From assembly GCF_018320785.1 (NCBI RefSeq), contig NC_054872.1:41404551-41468550 (forward strand): DNA of 64,000 nt, read 5' to 3'. Source of the DNA: Cheilinus undulatus. Lineage: Eukaryota; Chordata; Actinopteri; Labriformes; Labridae. Below the pieces are notes generated by a model. It saw only the letters and a list, made by a program, of their open reading frames with translations. It made no database searches and was not told the origin of the DNA. The translations under genes and the position numbers were made by a program. Shown one piece after another: positions 22,501 through 35,063 of this stretch (within the stretch, counting starts at the first letter, position 1; each line of letters begins with the position of its first letter).

Positions 22501-22522
22501 TATTGTGGTAATAGTGCAGGCC

Positions 22523-22548
22523 AAAAAAAAAAGAAAAAAAAAAAAAAA
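22523..22548. repeat. Poly-A run
   Basis: A-rich run with one G. It may be the tail of a retroposed sequence, but no body was identified. Confidence 0.7.
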
Positions 22549-22970
22549 TCTATCCCTGAACAACAAACAGTTAGGGAAGAAGTATTCAAATCTTATTAAA
22601 AAAAAAGAAACAAAAGCCCAAAATTCAAATTAAAGTTCTGCAATTCAAAGTTCTTTCAGTAAAATAGCCTTAATTTCCAAAATAAAAGTGCTCACTCTGC
22701 TTTCAGAGTTAGGGTTATCTGCTTTTGAGTTAATATCAGCATTTTAATGCTATCACTGGTCATGCTGAGGCTAATTTTATTTATTAAGTTAGTCCAATTT
22801 AATGTACCTCAGTTGATTTATTCAAAGGGGTTATCAAGGACAAGATAAAAAGAGGAGGCAGTGTTGTTAAAAAAAAAAAAAAGCACAATTCTGGCCATTT
22901 ATGTATTTTTTCAGGAATTACCCTCCATATCAGACAGCCTTAGGATTTTGAAGGAATAATAATTTGGGAA

Positions 22971-23032
22971 TTTCTTTCTTTTTCTTTTCTTTTCTTTCTT
23001 TCTTTCTTTCTTCTTTTTTTTTTTTTTTTTTT
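22971..23032. repeat. TTTC microsatellite running into poly-T
   Basis: (TTTC)n followed by about 20 T residues. Confidence 0.85.
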
Positions 23033-23059
23033 GCTCTTTTTCACATTAAACTGAATCTG

Positions 23060-24480
23060 AATCCCATGAAAGCTCACGGTAAAAGATAATGTCTGCAGCA
23101 GAACCCTCCAACAGACGACCCAAAAAGAATCACTGTGACAAAAAGTGGAAGAATAAGACAAATATGTGCAGCTTGATGCTGTACGGCCAGCGTCTAAGCC
23201 AATCAGACCTCTATTTTGTACAAGTTTGACATTTTTCCTGTGATCCCACTCCCTTTTTCTGAAAATATCATTAACATTTACTCCACCAGTAGGATCCCCT
23301 TCCTTTCAGCGCAGCTTTCCAGGGAATACTTGTGAAAAACAACAACCAAACAAAGAAAATCAAATCAAATCACAGTCATAAAAACATGTTTGTGAGAGTG
23401 CTGGTGTCCATATTTCCATCTGAAAGCCAGTAGACTGCTTCATTACCATGTAGACACCCTCAGATTACTGCAGACTGATGCTTCCTGACACTAAAGGCTG
23501 CATTTGAAAGCTGGGTTAGCAGCTGTATTGTCTATTTAAGGTGAAATGTACCAAAATCTCAACAGTAAAAAATGAAATCTTAGATATAATACATGTAAAG
23601 ATCAAACAACATTAATGCTACTGCAGAGTAAAAATCAGAAGCCCTAGGCATTTGATATCAGATTGTCTTGCTTTTAATCACCAAAACTTGCTGGCAAACT
23701 CCTGCACACTGTCCAAATCACAGAAATACACTGCCAAAGTCACACCAGACCAAAGACACAATGGTCAATTGCTCTCTGTTGCAACTCAAATGTCATAAAG
23801 TTCCTTCTTTCTTAGTGCAACAGTCTGTAATGATTTATTACTTCCTGTTTCTTTGTCTTATTTTCTGTTACTTTAAAGCACTTACTGTTACTTCTGTGTA
23901 TTGTATACATTCTATTGGTGGTTATCTAGATATTCTTTGTACTAATTTCTATGCAAAAGCCAACAAAGCACAAAAAAATGATAAGAAAGATCACATTAGC
24001 AATGTTTTGGTACCAAAATTGGGAACCCCCCATCACCAGTGTTTTGGTCATTTAGTCTCATGAAATGTCCAGAGGGCTGAACAGTGAACTTCATCATCCC
24101 AGACCCCCCCTCCTTTGTGCTAGCTCTAACCAGCCACCATGCCAACACAGAGACATTCTTTGCCCTATCTACCCTACCACATAGCCATCACTTCCCAAAC
24201 AGCTATGCTGTCTTCACCAGACTCACACCAAATCATCCAATCTCAATTATGACTCACCCAAAAGTATGGAGGAGAGAAACCAACAAAAGAGTACAGTGTT
24301 TTCCACATGGTAAAAAAAGGCTGTTTATTAGTAGCAATGCACAATAACATTAGAGTAAAAGTTCATCATCAGTATCGGCAGATGTAAAAATTTCTGTTGG
24401 TATTTACAACTGATATGTAAGCTGTAAATTATCAGCCATATTTACCAATACATTTGAGGAGTCTAGGCTGATCCAACAGA
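23060..24480. other. Gene-poor interval
   Basis: No gene recognised. A plus-strand frame of 131 codons at 23668–24063 shows no motif or codon pattern that supports it. Confidence 0.4.
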
Positions 24481-24483
24481 CCT

Positions 24484-24790
24484 GAAGGTGGTTTCTTTGT
24501 TCATTGTTACTTTAAAGTGTGTCTGAAGCTTATTTGTTCATCCTCAAAATTAAAAGCAGGATTGAAGTCTTAAAGTTTGTTTTTGTTCGTTCATACTTAA
24601 GCTCCAAAGTGTGTTTTAAGAACCTAGAGTTTGTTTCTTTGTTCATCCTAAAACTCTAAAGTGTGTTTTAAGGACTGAAGTGTGTATCTTTAGTCACCCT
24701 TGAACTTTCAAGTGTGTTTAAGTATTACAGTTTGTTTCTTTGCTCATACTTCAACTTTCAAGTGTGTTTTAAGGATTGAGGTTCTATCTC
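24484..24790. repeat. Minisatellite, unit about 60 bp, about five copies
   Basis: Repeating blocks of AGTTTGTTTCTTTGTTCATC followed by CTCAAGTGTGTTTTAAGGA-like sequence. The units diverge but their order and spacing are clear. No gene context. Confidence 0.8.
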
Positions 24791-24959
24791 TGAACACCTT
24801 GTACATATTCGTACCAATATCAAATTATTTTTTTTAAATGATATAAGCAAAAAATAACCAATGTGCATCCCTTTTTATTGATATTATATAGTATCTAGTG
24901 GAAATGTATCAACAGTTAAATTCTTATTTTGATAACCTCAGAGCACACAGACCACATTC

Positions 24960-25022
24960 AGCCTTTCAGATCTTTAGCGCCTCACTAGGGGGCCCTGGAC
25001 CCCAGGTTGGGAGCCAGTGTTT
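24960..25022. repeat. hAT element end remnant
   Basis: GGACCCCAGGTTGGGAGCCA followed by GTG is the usual right end of a fish hAT MITE (mirror of CACTGGCTCCCAACCTGGGG). The left end was not found. Confidence 0.4.
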
Positions 25023-25024
25023 AA

Positions 25025-26500
25025 GCAGATAAACATTTTTTGTATCAGATTTTGTCTGCAAAGCCTGTGAGAAAGAAAAGTCAGAGTATAATATCTGAGA
25101 GCGAGCTTTAAAAAGAATTTGCAATGCTGTAGTGATTTGTATCGGACCAATTTAACTGTATTTTTCTGGTGTCTTGTAAAACCACGAGAGTTGGGCACTT
25201 TGAGTGCATGATGCATGAATAAATGATCACATGAAAATGATCAATCTATCTGCAAACAGAGAAGGGTTAAATGAATGTTGGTGCAATTTTTTTTTTTTTT
25301 TACCGGCGACAGGAGAGTAAACCTGAAATTAAAATACACAAATAAGATACAAAAATCTGAGAATAATCCTGAAGAAAAGCACTTAAATAAACATCTTAAA
25401 CTGTGGTTAATTTATGTTAATTAGCAGCATAAAAAGTAAGCAGCTTCTAGATTTCATTTGTTTAAACTGACTGAATTTTCATCACTTATGATGCATGCCT
25501 GAAGAAGCATAAATGGTTGTCTCATTAACTCAGATAATAAGAGCTCATCTAATTGGAATTTTATCCTTAATGTAAACATTAAATCGGTCAACATTGAAGC
25601 ATTTGACTCTTGTATGAGGGGGTTAAGTTGTAACATGCCATCATAATTCAGTGAGAGCATCAAAGGTGACCTAATCAGTCATTTAACAGTGTGATACAGA
25701 TCCTGTGACTTAATCCTGCAGCGGATTAAAAAATGCAGACTTACATTGTGTACAGTAAAAGCAAATATCTGAATCAGCTGACTGTCTGCGTTTCATTCTA
25801 TATAATGAGGAGCAAATACCAGAGAGAAAGCGAAGGCCCAGCAGGACTCCTGAGTTCAAAGCTCTCAGTGACGCCGCTGAGATCACCAGCATACGGGAAG
25901 CAAGAGGTGAGGTGAGCCTTACTCATCACTAGGCGTGTCACTGGCGCTTACAGCATCAATATGATTAGAGAGGATGGGGTGGGGTGGGTTTGGGTGAGGA
26001 GTGGGGGAAGAGAGTGTGGAGAGATGACCTAATACCCGTAAAAAGCAATGAAGTCATTCTACCTGACTCATATTCCCAGCTGACAGCAGCTCTCCCAATC
26101 ACAACATCCCAGTGCATGCACGTGTGTGTTCATGTTTGTTGTTAGGAGGGCGAGGTGAGAGTGTGTTTGCATGTGTGTGTGTACGTGTTTGGGTCAACAG
26201 CTTCATCTCTATGTGGGTATTTCACAGGAAGTGAGAAAACGCTGAACTTGCCTCTTTCTATGGGTAAAAAAGTGTTAAAAGATGGGAAAAGTCCTGACAT
26301 GTTTTGTCACACCAAATGATTTACAGCAAGTATCTTCAAATGCATAGCTTAGGTGTTAATCACAAGTTTCATCACTATAAGACGTGATTTTAGGGCTTTG
26401 AAAAATTATTGTTTACTGCTAAAAAGTGTATTAAACTGTAACTTTGAACATATACATCAGAAACCTGTTAACTTTAATTTTCATTACACTGGCTCAAAGA
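25025..26500. other. Gene-poor interval with GC-richer 25900–26240
   Basis: No gene recognised. 25970–26020 is G-rich, and 26120–26190 is an imperfect GT-rich stretch that could form Z-DNA. It may include regulatory sequence. Confidence 0.35.
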
Positions 26501-26511
26501 ATATTGACACA

Positions 26512-27816
26512 CAGGGCTGTAAAAAAGCATTACCCCCCTTCCTGATTTTATTTTCTTTGCACATTTTTCACACTTAAATGTTTTGGAAAGTTAAACATAT
26601 TTTAACATCAGACAAAGATAGCACAAGTAAATACAAACATGACAAAAAAAATGTGAAAAAAGTAATTGCCCCCTAACCCAGATAACTGGCTATGCCACCT
26701 TTGGCAGAAACAACTGCAGGTAATAACTGGCCATGAGTCTTCACATCACTGTAGAGGAATTTTAACCCACTCCTCTTTGCAGAATTTTTTTAATTCAGCC
26801 ACATTAGAGGGTTTTTGAGCATGAAGGTCCTATTTAAGTCATGCTACAGCATCTCTATCAGATTGAGTCTGGACTTTGACTAGGCCATTCCAAAACCTTC
26901 CTTTATTTTAAGCAAATCAGAGGTGGACTTACTGGTGTGTTTTGGATCATTTTCCTGCTGCATAACCCAAGCGTGCTTGAGTTTGAGGCCACAAAATGAT
27001 GGCCAGACATTCTCCTTCAGGATTTTCTGGTAGAGAGCAGAATTCATAGTACCATCCATTATGATGAGTTTTCCAGGTCGGGAAGCAGCAAAGCAGACCG
27101 AGACCATCGCACTAACGCCACCATGCTTGACTGTTGGTATGGTGTTCTTTACTGTTATCAGATGTAACAGGATGCACACCTTCCAGAAAGTTCAACTTTT
27201 GTCTTGTTGGTTCACAAAATATTTCCACTAAAGTCTTTAGGATTTGGCAAATGTGAGACAAGCCTCTGTGTCCTTTTTGTTCAGCTGTGGTTTCGGCCTT
27301 GGAACTCTCCCATGGAAGTCATTTTTGCCCAGTCTCTTTCTTAATGTTGAATCGTGAACACTGACTTTAACTGAGTCAAGAGAGGCCTGCAGGTCTTTAG
27401 ATGTTCTGGGTTCTTTTGTGACCTCCTGGATGAGTCGTTGTGGTGCTCTTGGAGTTCAGCACAATTCCAAGTTTTCTCCATTGGTGGATAATGACTTTCA
27501 CAGTGTTGATAATGGCTTTGTAACCCTCCCTAGAGTGATAGATGTCCATGACTTTGGCCCTCATCTGTTCTTGAATTTTTTTAGATTGTTACATGATGTG
27601 TTGATTTTTTAGATCTTTCAGCCTACTTCACTTTGTCAGACAGGTTCTATTCATGGAATTCAACAGGTCTGGCCGAAATCAGGCCTGGGTGTGGCTAATG
27701 AAATTGGACTCAGCGGTTCATCACAGGTAAATTATTATGGTTATCTTTGTCTAATATTAAAATTTGTTTGATGATGTAAATCTTTCAAATGTGACAAATA
27801 CTTTTTCATAGCACTG
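26512..27816 (-). mobile_element. Tc1/mariner element, about 1.3 kb, decayed
   Basis: The left end CAGGGCTGTAAAAAAGCATT and the right end ATACTTTTTCATAGCACTG are inverted. A further matching pair, GACAAAGATA (26611 region) and TATCTTTGTC (27745 region), shows long terminal repeats. The transposase is on the minus strand. Confidence 0.88.
26880..27179 (-). pseudogene. Tc1 transposase fragment (DDE domain)
   Basis: The frame reads VKHGGVSAMVSVCFAASRPG, DGTMNSALYQKILKENVWPS and VMQQENDPKHTSKSTSDLL. The NDPKHTS block carries the second aspartate of the DDE catalytic triad of Tc1 transposases. The N-terminal DNA-binding half and the C-terminal part lie in other frames with stops, so the gene is dead. 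Confidence 0.85.
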
Positions 27817-28082
27817 TGAAAATAAGACTTTTATGACTAATTTTCTCTGGGTGTTTAAAAACAAATATGCTTTCTTTTTTCCCTTTAATACATGCTTCTT
27901 GTTAGCAGTGTGCTGATACATTGGCTAGTGCTACTTGAAGGTTTACCTATTGAATTTTTGATCCCTGAATCATAACATAAATCAATAACTATGTATCATT
28001 TCAACCCTAAGATGCCTTAAAGTGAAATAAAAAGCTCATTTAAGATAAGCAGTTTTGGGGGGCTGATTACTTTAATATGACA

Positions 28083-28215
28083 CAGACACACCCTGAAAGT
28101 AGGGAGAAAGAGGAATGACACGAGGGAAACGAGCCACAAGCCAGATTTGAATCCTGGCCACACACTTCAAGGACAACATCTTCTTAGCATGGGGTGTGGA
28201 GACATAACCACTTGG
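28083..28215 (-). repeat. tRNA-derived SINE (C), antisense
   Basis: The minus strand carries GGCCAGGATTCAAATCTGGC (B-box-like core) followed by a TTGTGGCTCGTTTCCCTCGT body, matching the SINE at 51084–51245. Confidence 0.5.
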
Positions 28216-28439
28216 CTACTGGCACCTCAACAAAAGATTCTGATGACTAATGATTCATTTATCCAGCCAGCATTAACTGGATCCAGTTCTATCAACTTCA
28301 CAACATTTTCAAATGAAACGACTGGATTTAGTGAGGTCAGTAATGAACATAATCTGGTTGTTTCACTATAAAGCAGCCAAAGTTGTGAATAAGGCAACAT
28401 TTGAAGCATTCACACTTAAACAGACAGAGAGATGATGTC

Positions 28440-29830
28440 TAGAGAGAGTACTAGTGGGTCACACTAACAACTGTAAAGGGGGAATCAGCATCCCCTTTTG
28501 GATTGAGTCCAGTGTGGAATAAAAACTTCAATTTGAAGTGAATTTCATCCAAATCAGATCTCTGATTTTTGCTTTTCTTGAAATCATCAGCAATGACTCA
28601 TCCCTTCACAGAGTCTCTGTGTCAAGTCTTGTCTTAAATTATTCAAAGGAGGTCTGGTTTTGAATCTGTGAGAAAACCTTACACATTAAGCTTCCCCTTA
28701 TTTTGTGATGCAAGTGGAGCTGTGAAATTATTTTTGCTTCTGAGCTGGGGACGAGAAGGCCTCATCTTGGTCACATCATGGGCAACAAAAAATAGAGAAG
28801 CTGTTGATCCTGCATAGGATTTCAAACACTTTAAGTATGATGAGTTTTACTTTTTAATTACACTCTAGAAGTTCTTCTCAAAATTCTTGTCTCTTTTTAG
28901 TAAAACTTGTGTTTGCTTGTTGTGTTAAATTTTATTCTTTCATTATGCTCAGTCTGTCTGTCAGTGCCAATGGTGCAGCTGATTTCTGTAAGAAAGAAAA
29001 AAAGGGTCTGGAAAATAAGCCAGCAACAAACAAATACAAGTAAAATTCAGGAGGGGAAAACCCCTCACACACACAAAGTAGCCTCTGCTTTCAGTGGATG
29101 TTTGTTCAGCTGATGGACTTCAGGGCTCCCGTCAGCCTACGAGCACAGGATGTAGTATCATTTGCATGAGGTCTTACATCATCCCTGAGAGCCCGTTCAC
29201 TCTGGCATCAGCACGTGGTGCTTAGCCAACATATCCCTTTGTGCTCGCAGACGCCTCATTCAAGTGACAGCGGGGCACCAGAAAAGTCTTGAAAAGGACA
29301 TCTGGTGGTGGAAGTCAAAGGGATGTCCTTTAGGGATTCTCAGACATGACTTTACAGCCCATTAAGTCTGCCTCCTCTGAAAGACACTCTCCATAGGTAA
29401 GAGATATAGATTTCTATCTAGAGCTCCAGGATAAATACGCTGGTATGTTGTTTTTGCAGCAGTTAACCACAGCACGTCCCCGTCGATGCCACTCGGCCTT
29501 TCATGAGGGAGGAAAAAAGAGAAACAGCACCACTGTGATGGCCAGATGGTCAAGATCATTGAGTTTTTTTATGTGTGAGTAACATGACCTCAGCACTCTG
29601 GGTTTCAGAGGGATCCTGTAGCCAGCACACACTCAACAACACACATGTACAGAGACACAAGTGTGAAAATGACAATAGGTAGCCTCCAGCTACAGGCAGA
29701 GGGGTCTGAATGAAAACCAGAGCTGATGAGGTCCATTCAGAGCCGGAAAAGGTTTAGTTCAGGGTCATAAAGGTGACAGCAGGAGCACCCATCAGACTTC
29801 TAAAAGGCCACACCAAACTCACACATCCTA
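28440..29830. other. Gene-poor interval, possible regulatory sequence
   Basis: No gene seen. 29100–29300 is less AT-rich than its surroundings and contains an exact octamer ATTTGCAT at 29160–29167 (POU/OCT-type site). Candidate conserved noncoding element. Confidence 0.3.
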
Positions 29831-29831
29831 G

Positions 29832-31614
29832 TAGGGCTGGGAAATAGGGTGCGTTTTTAACATTATATTGATAGATTTTCAAATGACAGAACAAGATGAT
29901 ATTGTTTTTTGTTGATAGATGTTATGTTTTGTAAAATGATGTGTTCTTCTTTTTCTGTCTTCATCTGGCTAAGAGTGAGTGCCATGTTGAATCAATTTTT
30001 AAATAAATGAATGCCAGGCCTACTGCTGATTTAGAAGATAGTTTACAATAAGAACAGTTACATGCTTATTGGTCACAATTCAATCAATAAGAAATGTTTG
30101 GTCTAAAGTTGAAGTTATGATTCATTTAATTTGATTCATGGAGCATCTTACTATTACAGTTGGTGCTGTCTGTCTGTATGTCTGGATTTGCACGTCACAC
30201 TGTTGATGCAGTTGTTCTTGAAACTTCTCCGAAGACTTCTTGGGTGTACTGGGTAGAAACTGGGGCCATAAAAAAATCAGAAATATGTACAGATTTTCAA
30301 TAAAATCTTAAAATTTGCTGAGTTATCATTTGAGGACTTCCCATTCTTCTTCTTCCTGAGTTAATGTCGGTTCACAACCAACTAAAGGTGCATATCACCA
30401 CCTACTGTACGGGAGTAAGCAACCTCAGGGTGACATTCCACTGTATACATGTCCATTTGTCTCTTCTCTCCATTCTCCTTTCACATCCATGGGTGGCCTT
30501 TAAGGCACTGGCCCTTCCCTTTTGCCGTTCTTTCACATCGTCAGGTCGTCTTCACACACAAGGTTTTTGGCTGCTTCATAGTCGCTCGCTAATATGCTTG
30601 CTTCTACACCCACTTCACTTCAACAGCATGTCAAGAGGAGGCAGTATTCGCTCTCAAACACAGAAACTACAACAAGCTCAGGTCTGCTGAAGCCACAGGT
30701 CATTACTGTTCCTGCCATGACCAGCTCGCGACAGTAGTAGCTCACGGAAAGTTCAGTGAAACAGGAAAAGTAAAGTTAGCTGTAATGCAGCATTACTTCT
30801 TGCTTTGACACAGCTGATTCAAGTTTACATGCTAAATTTGCTTTACAGTGATAAATGAATGTTTTATACTTCATGCACAATGGATGGATGGATTGAACCA
30901 AATGGAGCCGGTTCTCAACTGGAACTGTTTCTCGATTCTCATTCCTACTAATGTATATATCAGCTGCACATATCAGCAGTAGAGATCTTATATCCTCCTT
31001 AAATACTGGCAAATGTATAAGTGCACCATCAGGTATATGTGGCTGCCAAAAGGCAGTGGTTCTCAACGTGGGGTCTGGACTCCCCTCATGACTTGCAAGA
31101 CAATGCGATGGGGCCACCAGATGCCTTCCAAAAAACAAAGAATATTTTTAAATTATTTTATATTGTGTATTGACCCATTATTATAAAATGTATGCATAAA
31201 TTTAGCTAAATGTAGAATAAAAAACATGGTCATTTGGTTTGATTTATGCTGAAATCAAAGGTCTCTGGCACCTTTATTTTGGGGGTTGCAAACATGTTGA
31301 ATGAGGCTCCAAATGAAAACAAGTACTGGATTGTCTCCCCTCTCAGCGCCGCTTGAGTTAGCCTCCCTTTGGACAGGAGAAACTTCTGTTTGTAACTAAA
31401 AAAGGTGTGCATTTATTGGATTTATCAAATAAAATGGTTTTGGAAATAACAAAATACATGATATGGACAAAAATCCAGTGATGTTTGATTTTCATATCAA
31501 AGTTTAGAATTTTATTGACAATCATTTGTTATTTCTTCACAGAAAAAATTATGGGTTTCACCATTCAGCTAAAAATATTGAGATATAATTTTTGGTCCAC
31601 ATCGCCCAGCCCTA
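29832..31614. mobile_element. hAT-type element (about 1.8 kb) with other repeats nested inside
   Basis: The left end TAGGGCTGGGAAATAGGG and the right end CATCGCCCAGCCCTA are inverted repeats of the widespread fish hAT family. The flanking octamers CATCCTAG and CACTCAAG match at 5 of 8 positions. Inside are other repeat pieces. One is TCACCACCTACTGTACGGGA near 30400; one ends in CTCGATTCTCATTCCTA near 30945; one begins CAGTGGTTCTCAACGTGGGG at 31051. No transposase frame was recognised. Confidence 0.6.
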
Positions 31615-31689
31615 CACTCAAGCAGAAAAGGGTGTGTCGAAACCCGATCCCTGATCCATTTTTGCCATCGATTAGAGCACTGGACTCCC

Positions 31690-33020
31690 AGTAGACCCCT
31701 TTTAATGGAGCCAGACGACCTCTCGGACACACCGGCACACTCTGTGCGCCACTGAGAGGCCGGCTCTTGTGTGTCCCTCATCCGCATCCCATACATCCAA
31801 TCCTCTCACCCTCCTCTGCTCTGGGTGGGGATTGGGGGCAAACACCCCCCTGAGCTCACCCTCTGGTCCTTCATGCATCACGCCATCCTACTCTAGTCCT
31901 GCTCGCTGCTTTTTTATCCATGTTATTGGGTGGAGAGGGGATGTTTTAATCCTGGACTCATAGCAGGAGTCTCCCTGTGAGTCCTCATCTGCAACACACC
32001 CTCGGGGAACGAACCCCGTCCTGATTGGCACCCAGAGCGTGCGTCTAGACTATGATTATGCATGTAAATACACCTGCCCCATCTTTCTGGTACAGTTTTT
32101 ATCACAGCTTTTATATTGTTACTATTCTCAGACCTGATGCTTGGAAAAATTTGTGATTATATCGTTGCATCATTCTGTGTGTTATTAAAAGCAGACGGCG
32201 TTCTCACTAGAAATGCTAAAATATTCATGTTAAATCTCTTGAAGAGTCACATGTCACGCACAGTCTGTCATATAAGCCCAAATGGAAGATAGTGTGTTTT
32301 TGTTTTTACAGAGTGGGAAGACACCACATATGATGGAGAATGATGAGCTGAATTTAATGGACGAGGTTAGACTGCAGAAGTAATCTACTGGGTGAAATCA
32401 ACACCACTCTTGGGAGAACAAAGCACAAGAGATTTTACAGAAATTTCATCCAACAGCAATTCATCAGTGCTCAGTGTTTCCCTAAATACTGTACGCATGC
32501 AAAGACATCTCCATTTGCAAGTGGGGTGAAGAAGGGATAATCTGAAGGATGAAGAGGGGGGGCATGTTTTTCAGAGAGTAAACATCCCCAGAGTTTGCCT
32601 TGTCATTCAGGTATACGTCTTATGCAATACACACTCCCTGTACATCCCACTATGCATATGCACAGATGGTACAGACAGACTAAGCTCCAGTTAAACTGAC
32701 ACTTTGAAGAAGCTGAAAACATGAACATCAGTTGTTGCTTGTGGAAATGTATAACAACTCTAATATTTCCTTAAAGCTTAAATTAGGAGGTGACCCTAGA
32801 GTAATAATAATATAGGAAACTTATTCAAGCAATTTTTTTTGTTTGTAATTGATTATACATTCCTGCTACATCATCCTCCCTGAAAATGTTGGACTTATGC
32901 TGCCTTGTGATTTATCTCTGGTCTGGGTTTTTGCACCCGTCGTTTTGTTTTGTGTGAGAAAATTGGTATGTACTTCTTTATAAGACCATATTACATGTAC
33001 TGCATTCTTATATAAGACTG
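31690..33020. other. Intergenic upstream of mex3a, no gene seen
   Basis: 31690–32060 is GC-richer, unique-looking and contains no convincing exon. The remainder is AT-rich. Possible regulatory sequence only. Confidence 0.35.
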
Positions 33021-33029
33021 AAAGCTGTC

Positions 33030-33352
33030 AGTAGCTGTAGCCAGCTGCTGTAACCTTTGTTACCATAGATTCATCATGTATGGAATTTCTTGAATCTGCT
33101 TTGTCTTTGGTTAGAGCTTTTAATTATTTGGCTCTGCAATCCTGGTCCGAGCTACAGGGTCATCTTAAACTTGAGCGTTGTATTAGTTTAGGAGATTTTA
33201 ATAGGGAGCATGTGACCAGTGTGTGCATGTGTTTTGTGCTGAAAGATGTTGACTTGTTGATTGATGAAACCTTTGTTTTTATGTTATGAACTTATCCATC
33301 TTGGCCAGGACTCCCCTGCAAAAGAGAATTCAGTGGTTAAATAAAAATAAAA
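33030..33352 (+). mobile_element. LINE 3' end fragment
   Basis: The plus-strand frame reads ALSLVRAFNYLALQSWSELQ then LERCISLGDFNREHV. It ends in TGGCCAGGACTCCCCTGCAA and GTGGTTAAATAAAAATAAA, the usual C-terminal coding and tail sequence of a teleost L2-like LINE. Confidence 0.6.
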
Positions 33353-33599
33353 CTCAAGAATAAAATATGCATAAGAAGTATTTCCACTTTTTTTGTCTAA
33401 TACTATTGATTTATGCACATTTTCAGAATTGAGCAAGATTTTATGAAAGTTTATAGTACTTTTTTTCCTGTTTTGAGTCTAAAAAAAAATCTCTAAACAG
33501 GGGGGAAAATCCCTGAAAGCTCTGTCTTCTTTAGTGCATACATTTTTATGTTAATGTTATTTTGCTTTTATCACTGCAGTTGAGTCTTTGTGTTGTACT

Positions 33600-34642
33600 A
33601 CAACCATGCTGTCAGGCGTGGCTTCTGTCGAGGACATCTTGGGGAGTCTGTGAGCGAAACGAACGGCGCGGTTCTTTGTTCACCGGGGCTGCTGCTGCAA
33701 AACCCTCGTGCGTGAGTGTATGTGTGTTTTTAACGGGAAATGTGCGAGGGCTTTTCTGATGTTCCCCCGCTGCATAGGGTCTGCAACGCCTGTCTGACAA
33801 CTCCCTTTCTCTTCTCCTCCTCGTATACAGCCCCCTCCTCCCCCCTCCAGACACTCTCTTTCCCTCCTATACATAACATCCTCATGCGCAACGGCGCCGG
33901 AGACAACAACGCGGTGACCTGCCGCAAAGCACGGCTACATGGAGGTGGGCGGACCCCCCTCCAAAAAACACCGCTAACTCCTCTACTCCCCAAAATAATC
34001 CTGTCATGAAAGTCCACGATATCACTTCATTCAATGCACGACCTGCTTGTTTTTATCCCTAAATGTTGAAGTTGACATCATCTTTTCAGCAGCAGCAGAT
34101 GACCATGTGCGCACTGTACTTGTACCTTTAGCTACGCGACTGTTTACATCCTGGATGGCTGTTCTTACATAAGGTGCAGAAATGCGGGTTTTCAGGCTAC
34201 GCTGCAGCTCCACAGCTCTGAACGGGGGAGTGTGGTGCAGGAACTGAACGATGATGTGTTTTCTTCCTTTCTATAGGTGACTGAAGGAAGCTGGATTTGA
34301 GATGCCACTAGCTCGGGAACCTGAGACGGAATGGTACAACGGGAGGGCGGCTCGTTTTGTCTCGGCGAGGAGGAGAGCTGTGTAAACCAGACTGGGTGGA
34401 GCAACACATCGCCCGCCCCATCTATCGTGCAGACGGCCTTGTGTCCCGTTTGCCTGGAGCTCGGAGAGAGACTACTGTACTGAAAGTCTGGCGGATAGAG
34501 AGAGAGGGGGGCCGGTCTATGGGAGGGACTAGCGCAAAGGGGGGAATTGGAAGGAGGAGGGGGTGAGGAGGAGGAGGCGGCACGGGTGCTGTTTCTCCAG
34601 TCTCTTTCCCCTGTCTTTGTCTCACACACTCTTTTGTTAGCC
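33600..34642 (+). promoter_or_regulatory. mex3a: mex3a promoter and 5'UTR, CpG-rich
   Basis: CpG density and GC content rise sharply from about 33640 and stay high through exon 1 (to about 35130), as in a CpG-island promoter. Two acceptor-like pyrimidine tracts (ending GTATACAG at 33831 and CTTTCTATAG at 34277) hint that the 5'UTR may be spliced, but no exon is proven. The transcription start is not resolved, and I see no convincing TATA box. Confidence 0.55.
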
Positions 34643-35063
34643 ATGCCTAGCCTGCTGGTTCTAGCAGGGATCATGGAGAAAAATGGGGGCTACGGCGGGG
34701 ATCTGGCCGGCTCCGGCTTCGGAAGCGAAGGTCTCCTTGTGCCGCCCGATGAGGAGGAAGACGACTCCCGTGCCCTCAGGGTCGCGCTGGGCCAGTTGTC
34801 TCTGCTGGGGCTCGGGGAAGGCGAGGACGGCGGTGGAGCCCCAACAACAGGAGTACAGGATCGGAGTAACAATAACAACAACCACCACAACCACACGAAC
34901 AGCGTCGGAGGTGGCGGGGATACAGCGATTCTGCAAGGGAAGAGCAAGTTGTGCGCCCTGTACGAGAGCTCCTCAAGTGAGACGAAAGGACGAGGCTGCA
35001 ACATAACAGAATGCGTCCCAGTGCCCAGCTCTGAACATGTGGCCGAAATAGTGGGGAGACAAG
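34643..35063 (+). CDS. mex3a: Mex-3 RNA-binding protein A, exon 1
   Basis: The exon encodes residues 1–140 plus one base of Mex3A, a cytoplasmic RNA-binding protein with a RING E3 ligase domain that controls target mRNAs post-transcriptionally. The protein starts MPSLLVLAGIMEKNGGYGG, matching the vertebrate MEX3A start. The ATG at 34643 has G at -3, and the second in-frame Met (residue 11) has a stronger context. A conserved SRALRVALGQLSLLGLGEGE block follows. Next is a variable Gly/Asn/His-rich stretch with an NNNNNHHNH run. The exon closes with ECVPVPSSEHVAEIVGRQ, the beginning of KH domain 1 including most of its GRQG loop. The donor G|GTAAAC after 35063 is phase 1 and splits Gly141, as in other vertebrate MEX3 genes. 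The same frame is open upstream to 34547, but only from a non-ATG codon. Confidence 0.95.

Noticed and set aside
23668-24063. 131-codon plus-strand frame
   Set aside because: No motif or codon pattern; surrounded by repeats.
24484-24790. CRISPR-like repeated array
   Set aside because: The units are contiguous and degenerate with no unique spacers; it is a eukaryotic minisatellite.
30776-31138. 120-codon minus-strand frame
   Set aside because: It overlaps nested repeat pieces inside a hAT element and matches no transposase.
34547-34642. N-terminal extension of mex3a exon 1
   Set aside because: The extension begins at TTG, not ATG, and the MPSLLV start at 34643 matches other vertebrate Mex3A proteins.
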